In this document: in pieces, positions 1 through 10,149 of the stretch
How the letters are laid out: each line of letters opens with the position of its first letter
Position numbering within the stretch: the stretch's first letter is position 1
Assembly: GCA_950295325.1 (NCBI GenBank)
Contig: OX485803.1
Location: 15,192,001-15,256,000 of the forward strand
Direction of reading: 5' to 3'
Length of the DNA: 64,000 bases
Origin: Polytrichum commune
Lineage: Eukaryota > Streptophyta > Polytrichopsida > Polytrichales > Polytrichaceae
The notes under the pieces: model-generated
What the model saw: only the letters and a program-made list of their open reading frames with translations
Told to the model about the DNA's origin: nothing
Databases searched by the model: none
Program-made: the position numbers and the translations under genes

Positions 1-2
1 AT

Positions 3-325
3 TCACTCTAGTTCAGTAAGGGTCCTCATACCAGCCGCAATGATTAGTTTGCGGTGCTGAGGGGCTGGTAGTGCTTTGGTGAGGACGTTGGCGATGTTGT
101 CTGCTGATGCAATCTTCTTGACCTCGATCTGCTTGGTCTCCATGAGGTCTTGAATATAGCCGATGAGGTGAGGACTGATGTGCTTGACACGGTCGGCTTT
201 GATGAATCCGGAGGAAACTTGCTCAATGCAGGCCGCGTTGTCTTCAAATATGGTCGTGGGTTTGTCCATCAATGGAAGACCACTCATTTGAAAGATGGCC
301 TGTTGCATAGTGCGTAGCCAAACGG
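3..325 (-). pseudogene. copia RNase H, C-terminal part
   Basis: This is the C-terminal part of the copia RNase H domain and the end of the polyprotein. The segment FEDNAACIE carries one of the catalytic aspartates. It is followed by KHISPHLI, a DLMETKQIEVKKI stretch and DNIANVLTKALP, a canonical copia tail. The stop codon lies at the window's left edge. The N-terminal part of the same domain lies beyond the nested insertion at 326-1475, and removing that insertion would bring both parts into one frame. The fragment is therefore a true exon of the old element and not an independent gene. Confidence 0.88.
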
Positions 326-1475
326 TGTCGTGACGTAAATACGTACACTATATAGATGTGTACGTATTTAATATTGCATTGTGATTCTTGGTCTTGGAGA
401 AAAATAATAAAGAATAGAAGTAGATTACTTTTTTTATTTACTCATAGTTTATTTTAGCTATCATTACCTAAGGATAGAAGTGGATAGAAGTTGCTTACCT
501 TTATGTTTACTCATAGTTACTCTTAGTTACCTTTACCAAATGATAGAAATAGATTACCTTTTTATTTACTCATAGTTTATTTTTGTCTTTTAGTTATCTT
601 GAGTTACTTTGGACCAATGGGTGATTAGAAGCCATGTGATGAGGATAAGAGAGAACTTTGTCTCTCGCATGGATAGGGAGAGGTGGTGAAGGAAAGATGT
701 TATGTGATTATTGAGGGAGAGAAGTTGTGGAGAGAGAGAGAAGTGGATTCGAAGCTCACGGTGTGAGTTGTTTTAAGAAGAATATGAAATAAAATACGAG
801 GGATTTGTGATTCATGAGAGATCTCACTTGTTGTTTTGGAAGTTAGCAATCAAGATTTGTGCTTGTTTGAGTGGAGGGAAGTCTGTTGGTTCTTAAAAGA
901 AGAGCTGAGACTTCGACCGACCATAGAAGACGGACAGATTAAAGAATTGAAGGCTTCAAGACTCGAATGTGTGGTTGCTTGTGGCACGTTGTCTTTTTCT
1001 TGTGTGTGTGATTCCAAGCCGGTTTTGGAGGCTAGTTGCATTTCATTTCTGCATCGTAATTTGTTTCTTGTGTGACAACGAAGTGGGATTAATGACCCAC
1101 AAGGTTGTTTGTGACAACGAAGTGGGATTAATCACCCACAAGGTTGTTTTCTGTCGTTCCCACTGGTGAGGCGCGATTGCTGGTCACCGTGGGTTTGAAA
1201 GTTTAGGAGCCAATCTTTCGGACGTCAGCTCGTGTTCTGACGTCCCGTTTTACCCGTCCGAAGCCCGTGGTTTCTTATCACACTACCCTTACCCTTTATC
1301 CATATAGAGCCGCAACAGGATAGGTCGACGGGAAAGAGGTTGAAGATTAGAAGAAATTGAAGACTAGAAGACCGGAAGATTCGATTGAAGATCAGAAGAT
1401 TCGACGGGTCCGATAAAATCTAGTTGCAGCCAGAAGCCCAGCGCTTTCCCAAGGCGGAACCCTCTCTACCCGACA
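326..1475. mobile_element. Nested solo-LTR-like insertion in copia RNase H
   Basis: A 1,150-bp segment begins TGTCG and ends CGACA, the TG...CA inverted ends typical of LTRs. It is flanked by a short direct repeat: ACGG at 322-325 and 1476-1479, or AACGG at 321-325 and 1475-1479 if the shared A is counted. Removing the segment and one repeat copy restores the RNase H frame exactly. It has no long ORF, no internal protease, integrase or RT sequence, and carries a 39-bp tandem duplication. A solo LTR left by recombination is the simplest reading. A TRIM-like element or another non-coding insertion is the alternative. Orientation is not determined. Confidence 0.75.
1072..1149. repeat. 39-bp tandem duplication inside the nested insertion
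   Basis: Two head-to-tail 39-bp copies (1072-1110 and 1111-1149) start GTGACAACGAAGTGGGATTA and differ at one position. Such subrepeats are common in LTR U3 regions, where they can act as enhancer repeats. Here that role is inference only. Confidence 0.9.
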
Positions 1476-2818
1476 ACGGGTTCACGGGAGGCCTCGTGGA
1501 ATGAGAGTAATTCAGCATGATTTGTGGACGTAGCTGTCACGGTGTGCTTGGTGGAACGCCATGAAATCGGTGCGCCATTTTTTATGAAGATATAGCCGGT
1601 TTGAGACTTGCCTGAAACGGGGTTTATCTTGAATCCAGAGTCTACGTATCCAATGATGTCACTGGAAGTATTCTTGCGAAAGTGTAGGCCGAGATCCTCC
1701 GTGCCGCGAAGGTCGCGTAGGAGATGCTTGACGCCCTGCCAATGCCGGGAGGTTGGTTTTTTACTGTGACGCGCGAGGACGCTGACGGCGAATGAGATGT
1801 CCGGCCGGGTATTCGTGGCAAAGTACAATAGAGCTCCAACTGCGGCCAAGTATTGTGGCTTGTCGATCTCCTCCTCCTCCTCATCTGCTGGCCGGTAGGG
1901 ATTGTCTTCAGTGCGACTTTTGCCAATCATGGGAGCTGAAAGCACGTTAGCGTTATCCATGTTGAATGTGCGGAGTAACTTTTTCACATATATTTGTTGA
2001 TGAAGTAATAAACTTCCGTCTGCATAATGTTTAATCTGTAGTCCAAGACAATAGGATGTGCGCCCCAACACTTTCATTTCAAAGTGTTTGGTTAGTAAAT
2101 TTTCTACATGCTTACTCAAAGTTGGGGTACCAATAGAGTTTAAGTCATCGACATAGACTGCGAGGATGACAAAACCGGTGGTGTCTTTGAGGACGAAGAC
2201 ACAAGATAGGGCAGGGTGAGTTTGGAACCCATGAGAAATCAAGAAGGACTTGAGATGATGGTACCATGCCCGGCCTGCTTGTTTTAGGCCATAAAGTGCT
2301 TTGCATATTCTCAATCCGGAAAAACACCCAGGTTGTGCGGGTGTAGTGTTTGGTAGGAAATCTGGAGGAGGTTTGATGTGAAGTTGGGCATCTAAGTCAC
2401 CGTAGAGATAGGTTGTGACTACATCAAGGAGACGGGTTTCTAATGCCATTTGGACTGCTAGACTTAGGAGGTAACGGAAGGATGTGCTATCCATAACAGG
2501 GGAATATGTTTGTTCAAAATCTATCCCGGGTTTTTGTGTGTAATCTTGAGCTACTAATCTTACTTTGAATCTAAGAATGTTACCATGTTCGTCTCGCTTA
2601 CGAGTGAAGATCAGTTTGTATCCTATCGGTTTGGTGATGAGATCGGTGACAAGGGGTCCAAATACACCTCATTTTCTAAGTGATTGGTACTCGGCATGTA
2701 TGGCTTTTTCCCATTGTGGCCAGTCTACACTCTTCTTGGCTTGGTCGAGTGTCATAGGATCTACATCAAGGTTGATGAGATATGACTCTAAGTCATCCCA
2801 CGGGATATCAGAAGGTTG
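1476..2818 (-). pseudogene. copia reverse transcriptase and N-terminal RNase H
   Basis: The longest open stretch spans 2494-1466 but the frame clearly continues upstream through FEQTYSPV, KVRLVAQ and the TRKRDEHGN region, all standard copia RT N-terminal blocks. RT motifs visible in order are YLYGDLD, ALYGLKQAGRAWY and the catalytic YVDD. These are followed by the YLAAVGALLYFATNTRPDI block and the start of RNase H (GYVDSGF, then AELLSFHEASRE). The frame is interrupted by an in-frame TGA at 2669-2671 and by the insertion whose right edge is at 1475. The last residues of the open frame (VVG and its stop) come from the inserted DNA and not from the element. Confidence 0.92.
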
Positions 2819-3265
2819 ACTATGCTGATCATACGGGTTGCAGTGGGTGTGCAGGAGGCACGTGTTCGGGTTTGCGAGGTGGCATTAAGCTTTCGTTTCT
2901 TGACTGGAGCTGCTGGAACAAGGTTGCTAGAGCTAGAACCGGGGCTCCTAACTATGCGTGGTCCCGAGTGGAAACCATCGGGAATGTTCTCAGCAAGGTG
3001 CTGGAGATGGAGGAGTTTTCTAACTTCTGAGTCTGCTAATGCTGTGCGAGGATCCGGGTTAAGAGCGTGCGTTTCTAAGTCTTTAAAATTCAAGCTTTGA
3101 TCGGTTTTACTTTGAGAGCCGGGAAATTTGTTTTCTATGAACTTACAATTTTGAAATCTAGCTTTTTAAATATCGTCACTCTGGGCCGGGGTAGTTTGTA
3201 ACGGATTATGCTAAGAGAGTCATAACCAAGGTAGATTCCTCGAATTCTATGGGGATGAAGATGTG
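2819..3265 (-). pseudogene. copia integrase C-terminal region, degenerate
   Basis: Reading the minus strand across frames gives HRIRGIYLGYD followed by an IRYK block, which matches the copia integrase C-terminal pattern, then CKFIENKFPG and a linker with LHLQHL and basic KKRK residues. It is broken by stops and at least one frameshift relative to the RT frame. Beyond about 3270 no further copia coding sequence could be read, so the element is truncated or unrecognisable there. Confidence 0.7.
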
Positions 3266-3270
3266 TTTGT

Positions 3271-6085
3271 GTGTGTTTGGATTGCATTATGTGCTTAGGG
3301 GTTAGATATTGGGGAGGTGCAAGGGGTTTTCAATGTATCATAGGTCCCAAGTTTATGGTTGTAGAACATGTTTCTAATGTTACTTATGGAGATGTTCATG
3401 TATTGTGTGGATAGAGTGTTGTTTAAGGAGGAGTTCGTTATGTGCAGGGTCACAAACCTCATTGTTTTTTAAGAGGTTTGCTTATGGTTCTTACTTGAGT
3501 TGTTGGAGTTGGGGTATTTTGATTCCTTGCCAATGGCATTAATACATATGTTTGGATTTCAGAATTCCATTCGAGTTGGGTTTGTAATTGATTTGGGCTC
3601 CACAGATGGCTTGTATGATAAAGATTTGTGCAGTTGGGTGATAGCCAATTTGGGTTGTGTAGGTGGAATGACAATTTATATGGTTGGGGAGAGTGGGTGA
3701 AGTAGGGAATAGGATGATAATGCAATAGCATTCGATTGGGAGCTTGTTCACATATGTCTTTACACTACACTTGAAGACCCATGATTGCAAAAAAATAATT
3801 TCATTTTTCATGGCACGAAATTCAAATGTGTTTGAAGGCCTCTAGATATTTCATGGTAATGGCCCTTTGCCATAGTGTAAGGTAGGCCAAGGAGTCTATA
3901 CAAGACTTGCACAATAATCCTCCATAGCAAGGCTTCATCATCCCACATGTATCTCCTTCAATCTTCAATTTGCTTGCCAATTTAGGTGTGGAGTTGGAGA
4001 TTGTTCAAAAATGTTATGAGGTGTATGCCTATGTTACACAATGGTCTACAAGTTGACTAAAGTGTACACAAATGACTTTGGACATTAGTATGCTCAAGAA
4101 TATCATCCTCTTGCATACTAAAATGTAAACACATGACACTTGCCGCTGGTTTGCTCATTAACATCTTATCCTTGCATACTAAAACGCAAAACTATCATCT
4201 CAAGTATCCCAATGAGCTACGATAAATGTCATAATATAAATATCTTTTTACTTAACCAAAAGTTACTTGTGTTGACAATTAATATCATATTGGCAATTAA
4301 CAGACATGGCACTTTGAGACCTCTAGGCATCTAGTTTAGGCCCTTCGCAAATACAATAGTACCTTTACCACTTCAACACTAATTAAACCATTTCTAAGAA
4401 AACCAATTTTTTTGGAAATTGTATTCTAGAAATCTAAAAAATTAATATGGACAACATTAATTTTTCATGTAGAGCCGAGAAAATGAAATCTAGAAAGGGA
4501 AATTATAATAATTTTTTTCCTTCTTATAAATAGATTGAACAATGGGAAAGCGATTGAACAATTTTTCATCCATAGCATGTAACTCAATAGTTGTATCAAA
4601 CAAACAATGATAAGAGCATAATAACTTAGCCACAATATGAAAAGAACAATTAAAGGGATCCCATGAGCGCTCTGAGAGCCTCCAATTTGTAAAAACCTAG
4701 AACCCAAGTGCAAACCCTAACATGAATGGATAGGTTAGTCATTGAGGACTAATATCATATGCCAACAATGGATGAGAATATGAATCGGATGAAATTAACA
4801 CATCTATGGTCAATTATTTCACCAAACCTTAGGGCCCCCTTTTGTACATCTACCTTTACTTCAAAAGTATTTAATAGCATTTTAAAATGTACACACTATA
4901 AAAAAGGAAATGGAAAAAGGAATGTCAATGTGTAATTTTACATGGACATGCAATGTCCATTCATCAACTCCTTCTCCATTTCGTTTGGGCACAAGGAGTA
5001 AAGGTGACTTAATACCCATGATTAGAAATAGTAGTTATGATATCACTGGTTGTAGGGAGGGTAACAGTAAGGGAGGTTATCCTAATGGTATCAGGGCTTG
5101 GTTTATTCTAATGTTCTTTTATTGAGAATAATGTGTGTGAGATATCAGATGGAGATTTGGGAGAGGTTTTCTATAAGTTTATGGACTTTGGTATTAGGAA
5201 TTTTGAGATCAACGAGGTTTTCAATGGGAGCAAGTGAATGGTACCTCTAATGCCTACTACGACAATGATAAGGGGACGGCATGTCCAACCTTGTTGCGTT
5301 AATGCCTCTTGGAGGGCTTCATATTTTGTTAGTTGTCTTGTGCTATTAGTTTGTGGGAATCGATCATTGTAGTATGTGAATTCAAATATTTGTACATTAA
5401 AGGTGGAGTGTGGTAGGAATGGGGCTCAGGTTGGTCACTCTTTAGGAAATTTGTGCATCACGTTTGGTTGAGGGCTATTTTTGTGAGGGCTATTTACCTC
5501 TACAACATGATTTAAAAGCTCCCTATAATTTCTTAATTCTCTAAAATGACCTATTTTATTCCACCATACCATTAGTTATATCACCAATGTTAATGCATTT
5601 TTCCATATTCTGCATTCCTTTAAAATGAAATATTGTAATTCAAAAGCATACACATTGGAAAAATGACACCAAAAAAATAACGACAAAAGGCATGATCCAT
5701 ACATACCATTGCAAAATCATACAAGTGCAACACTTTAGTTCCAAAGAAGCAAATCATTCCAGGAGTATACGATGAATGAAAAATGTAACAAGACAATTAA
5801 GCACAATTTTAAGACTACTTGTAAATTGACAATTTGGGGTTCAATATTACATTGTTCTCATGCATCACAAGAGAAGGCTTAAGGTGGAAACACAATAAAA
5901 GTGAATGTGTGTTAAAGTCTTACTACTTTCTGAAAATCAATGAGTTCAATAACAGAAAGACCTCCGGTATGATTGCACTTCATTGTTTCCACACTTTGGT
6001 TTGTAGAGTTCTGATCGTTGTAATTTTCATTACTGAACATGCACTCAAGTCCAAGAAGGTGGTCTGATTCTGGAGATTTCATCAT
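3271..6085. other. No gene recognised; A+T-rich intergenic DNA
   Basis: Only short unrelated ORFs occur on both strands, with no domain motif. A stretch near 3755-3880 (an ACACTACACTTGA segment followed by a CATGGTAATGGCCCTTTGCC segment) weakly resembles the right part of the dispersed elements at 47.3 and 58.8 kb. Otherwise I see nothing to annotate. Confidence 0.6.
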
Positions 6086-6089
6086 CCGA

Positions 6090-6605
6090 AAAATGGAGGG
6101 GCAAAATCAGCTCCCTCAAACTTCATCTAGCACCATTCGCCCAAAACTCTGCACCATGCCTCTGCGTCAATCAACTGTTGCGTCTGTCATGTTTGTACAA
6201 GAGATTCGCAAGCTGAGAAAACTTGCAGGATGAGTTGGGGGAGGATGCAAACCGTGCGCTTGAAGCTCTGCAAAAGGCAGTGGAATGCCTCAGGTTAATC
6301 AGCTCAAGCAGGTATGAACCACGATGCAGCTTCCACAATCAAGAAGCTGCAAGAGGAGATACATACCATGCATGATCTGTATACGACGACTTTGAGGATA
6401 CTGGGGTCGGAGAATAAGGAAGACGTGGCGTCTCTACGAGAATCTATATATCAGTTTGAATCATGTTACGTTGTAGCAAGAACTATCGAGGCTGGGAGAT
6501 AAAGACAGAACTGGTGTTGATGCTGCAAATGCTACATTGGAAGCTCAGCTGGAGAGTGTGCAAAGGTCCTTAGATGAAATAATTATTGACAATAACTATG
6601 CGAAT
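6090..6605 (+). pseudogene. Kinesin-7-like (plant KIN-7) tail fragment, frameshifted
   Basis: Pieces in different plus-strand frames line up with the post-motor coiled-coil region of plant kinesins of the KIN-7 family. The pieces are FVQEIRKL, then DELGEDANRALEALQKAVEC, then QAGMNHDAASTIKKLQEEI, then an SENKEDVASLRESI segment and ANATLEAQLESVQRSLDEI. The order and heptad-like spacing are right, but two frame changes (near 6225 and 6300) and later stops break it. No motor domain (P-loop, switch motifs) is nearby. In functional homologues this region dimerises the motor, whereas here it is a relic or a captured gene fragment. The family assignment comes from remembered motif similarity. A generic coiled-coil gene is the alternative. 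Confidence 0.6.
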
Positions 6606-9477
6606 TCATTAAAGTTATGACCTCAACTAGCCTCACCTAAACTGCCTTGTAAAAAGACTAAATCTTAACTTTGGCTCACTTAAACTGCCATGCGAAAGAC
6701 CAAATCTTGGATCAGACTCACACCTGGAGTGTTGCTAAGCACACATCTCAGCGGTGAAAGAACATGAAATTGTGTATAGGTGAAGTTGACCACTCTGTGA
6801 TCTTGGCTTCGTAAATTGCGCTCTGCAACATGTGTGCATGGCCTGAATCAAACGGCGCCTGAAACTCAAGGCTCAGATCACTTGCGAACTCGGAGGCTAA
6901 GCTGCCTCGGATGGATGACCTTCCTAGCACTTCTGATGCACTCTACCATTATGCTCCGCCCAATCATTGTGAGAGTATCCAGGTGAACCAGATGTTTTTA
7001 ACCAACCATGTGGAATATAGGGGAGTCGGACTCCTGTTCAAGGTGTTCACCTTTGAAGGGTGGCAGTAATCCTTAAGGTCCCTCTAATGCTTGCAATGTC
7101 CGTTTCAGAGTTACATACGATTTTGGACTAACTTGAAGATATAGCAATGCTATGATTCATGCTGGTGGCGACATCATAGTCATCTCTTTCTCTTCATTGC
7201 CTGATCTAAATTAATTACGTTGGGCAGGAGACTGGTGGAGATCACCTAAGACACCTGGAGTCAACAACGTACCTCCAAATTGAGCTTCAATTTACATATC
7301 TGGACCACACCTTACCCTAAACCGGTGTCCTTTGATACAATACCCACATGAGTCGAAACTAGACCACAGAATTAGAGTAAAGAAGTTTACGACTTGAGTC
7401 ACAGAGTGCAAAGAAGAAAATGGTGGGGATTCAGGTTGCCCTGCTACATGAACGTCCCTTGTGGAATTCTGTTTTTCACTGCAATACCTCTGGCCTTCAG
7501 AATGTGCGAGTTGCATCTGCTGATCTGGACGTTTGTATCGATCTCCGCTAGTTGAAATGTTGGTTGTTTGCACCAAAATCATAAGGGCTTCATGGAAGAG
7601 TAAACGATTGAGGATCTTGGAAAATCACCTAGTCTCTCATGCCCCTTTCTTGGATAGTAAACGGTTTAGGAACTTCCACGAGAACATCTTGTATTGATTT
7701 CGAATGTAAATGATATGATCTACATTCCCTGCAGATTGCAATTGTGGATGATACATTTTGTGAATGGAATTTTGTTGCAAGAAATCAGTGAGGAGACTCT
7801 AGTCAGGAGTAAGTAATGCTTAGAGTCTCCTTGCTGATTTCCTGCCACAAAAGTCCACCCACAAAATTGCATTTGGTTGAGTCACCTGGTCACAAATGAC
7901 TTCACACTGCACTTGAGGGCCGGTGGCCACACTACATGATTTTGGGAGTGTCTTAGCACGTGGCTTTTGGACACTTGGGCTTTCACAATTTCATGGTCAT
8001 GGCTCTTGGCTAGTGTGTGAAGTGGCCCTTAGTTAAGAAGTCCACATCTTAGATTCACAGTGCAGATAAAAGACAAACTGGATATCAGTCTCCGGTGCAA
8101 GATACAAGAAGCCAATAAAATAAGAATTCGTATGCAAGAAAAAGGAACGGCAAATCTATAACGAGCAGCTGCAACACGAAGAATGCAACTGGAGGAAAAA
8201 GAAGCAAGAAGATCCAACAACCTACATGTACCTCCGGAGAATTTTCAAAGTCTCTCTCTTTAGACTCAGAAGAACATCACTACAATTTCTAGAAACCAAC
8301 ATGCAAGGGTTTAGGGTTTATTTATGGTAGGTCTTCATTTCCCAATCTACCAAGTGGTTCACCTAGCTACTCGCTCACTCTATCTGCAACTTACAGCAAA
8401 GAGAAAACCCTAGCTTCCATGAAATCCCATCCCCATGACGAACAAAGTGCAAGTATGAATTATTTAACGCATTAAATCTCAACGGTGGCCATCAAACACG
8501 AATATAATCAACACATTCCTCCTGGTTTCACTAGATGGGAAAAAATGTGCCAGGAAGGCGCAGATCCCAGGAGAACCAAAAAAACCAAACAGCCAACATT
8601 GCAAAGACATTCAAGCTCCAAACCTTTGTCAAAAAGTGAAGTGAATTGTTGACTTGTGTCTCCAAGCTCCAAGCTCCAAACCCAAAAAACTCGAAGCTCT
8701 ATGTAGACTCGACTCTAAATGAGAGCAAAACCAAAGTGAGAAAAATGGAGAGAGAACAAAATGAGACAAAACCCTAGCTCTCTATAAGGTGGGGAAGATG
8801 ATTAGTGACTACATCCCAAATTTTCATCCGTTTTTCCACATACATTGATTGAAAATGTCACCCATATAACGTGCAACATGCTTAGTGCGTGCTTACAAAC
8901 AAATCATATTAAATATATTCCCTAAAATCCTAAACTTCAACCCCTATATTAGTTCTACTAGAAAGTAATGGTTCACATTTTATACTATCTACTTTATTTA
9001 TAATTGGATTGTCTACTTTTAATGGACCCTTCATTATTTGGAATTCCTTTATAATTTTTATTTCAATTAAATTTATTCCTCCCTATATTATGTCACATGC
9101 CGTTTTTAAAATACACTGAGTGACCTACCCTGGGAATGGGGGTTTATCTGTCGGTGTAGTGCCTAGGATGCATGACATATTCGGGTGAAGTCTAACTAGG
9201 CATTTACACATTGGGAGATAGCATGAGCATGGGAGGAGCCATGCATCTATGATGTTGTCCAATGCATTGTCTTGTATTTTGCCCGCAATTATAAGTGTAA
9301 AGTATCTTGTTGTGAGGTGGGCTAGAAGTATTTTGGCAATTGCATGTGTTGTCTTCTTGTGTCAGTTGATTTGGAGATTGATGTGTTTATTTGTGCAACA
9401 AGATAGTAAGTGTAGGCATATGTCATTTTCATTGAGTGGGCAAAAGTTACAGAGTGGGCAAATGCTTTGTTTGAAGG
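6606..9477. other. No gene recognised; scattered repeat fragments
   Basis: No ORF with a recognisable domain was found on either strand. The segment 6740-7050 is somewhat richer in G+C and could be further pseudogene sequence, but I could not assign it. A partial dispersed repeat lies at 7880-8027. Confidence 0.5.
7880..8027 (+). repeat. Partial copy of the TTCACAC-ended dispersed element
   Basis: This stretch runs from GACTTCACACTGCACTTGAG, through a CATGATTTTGGGAGTGTCTT segment, to a GTGTGTGAAGTGGCC end. It matches the right-hand ~150 bp of the full elements at 47324-47796 and 58812-59315. The left half of the element is absent or too diverged to see. Confidence 0.7.
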
Positions 9478-9497
9478 TGTGTGTGTGTGTGTGTGTT
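9478..9497. repeat. (GT)n microsatellite
   Basis: About ten GT dinucleotides followed by a short T run. It is visible directly and lies just outside the terminal repeat at 9523. Confidence 0.95.
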
Positions 9498-9522
9498 TTT
9501 AATAATTACCCATGTAATTGAA

Positions 9523-9560
9523 GGGAGCTAAGACATGAGCGATGAGCGGTGAGCGGTAAC
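9523..9560 (+). repeat. Terminal inverted repeat of an old MULE (one end)
   Basis: The sequence starts GGGAGCTAAG and continues through GAGCGATGAGCGGTGAGCGG. It matches the ends of the 19.3-kb element at 23673 and 42955, including the repeated GAGCGGT units and a following AGCTAAATTT block. As in the large element, the C-terminal (SWIM) end of the transposase faces this terminus. I did not find the partner terminus, so the element is probably truncated or interrupted on its right side. Confidence 0.7.
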
Positions 9561-10149
9561 ACATGAGCAATGAAGCTAAATTTAATAAATGTCCACAATC
9601 ATGAGATCTATACTTAAAATTTTTCACTTCTTTGCTTCCAATTCTCAAGTGTAAAGTACCAACATTTTAAAAGAATATGAGTGAAGGAGACCTATTACCA
9701 TTTGTAATAAACTATCAGTTTATTACTAATTTTTATTAAAAAAAAATCCACACCAGTTCATGTCACATGACCTTGTTGTAGGTGAATGTTGGAGCGTACA
9801 TGAACCATGGGGGGATCACTCCATTGTCAAGTTGAACACCACGTGCGACCAAAAAAAATCTTCTTTTGGTAAGTTGCACCACCAAAATGGGTCAAAATTT
9901 TATCAAATTTTTTTCATGAGTAGATATACACAGTACCTATGACATAGTTAAAAGTGGTAACTAAATTTGATGATTTGTTTTTTTCATAAAACATACCGTT
10001 TCTAACTAGAATGACACATAATTGAACTAAAACAATTACTAAAAAAATAAAGATGACTAAAAATTTCAAAAATATATACAAAAGATATTATCAATGGTTA
10101 TGTATATGTAGAAAAAATATCATAAATTTTAAAATTATATATGGCATGT

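Larger units (their letters stand above)
1..3270 (-). mobile_element. Ty1/copia retrotransposon fragment, decayed
   Basis: This is the 3' half of a copia-type pol gene read on the minus strand. In coding order it holds the integrase C-terminal region (about 3265-2820), reverse transcriptase (about 2815-1800) and RNase H (about 1800-3). The order integrase then RT then RNase H is diagnostic of Ty1/copia rather than gypsy. The left side runs out of the window and I see no LTR belonging to this copy. The reading frame is broken by an in-frame stop at 2669-2671, by a frameshift near 2815, by several stops in the integrase part, and by a nested insertion at 326-1475. It cannot be autonomous. Confidence 0.9.

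Noticed and set aside
1466-1475. C-terminal residues of the copia RT/RNase H open frame
   Set aside because: These codons come from the nested insertion and do not belong to the copia protein.
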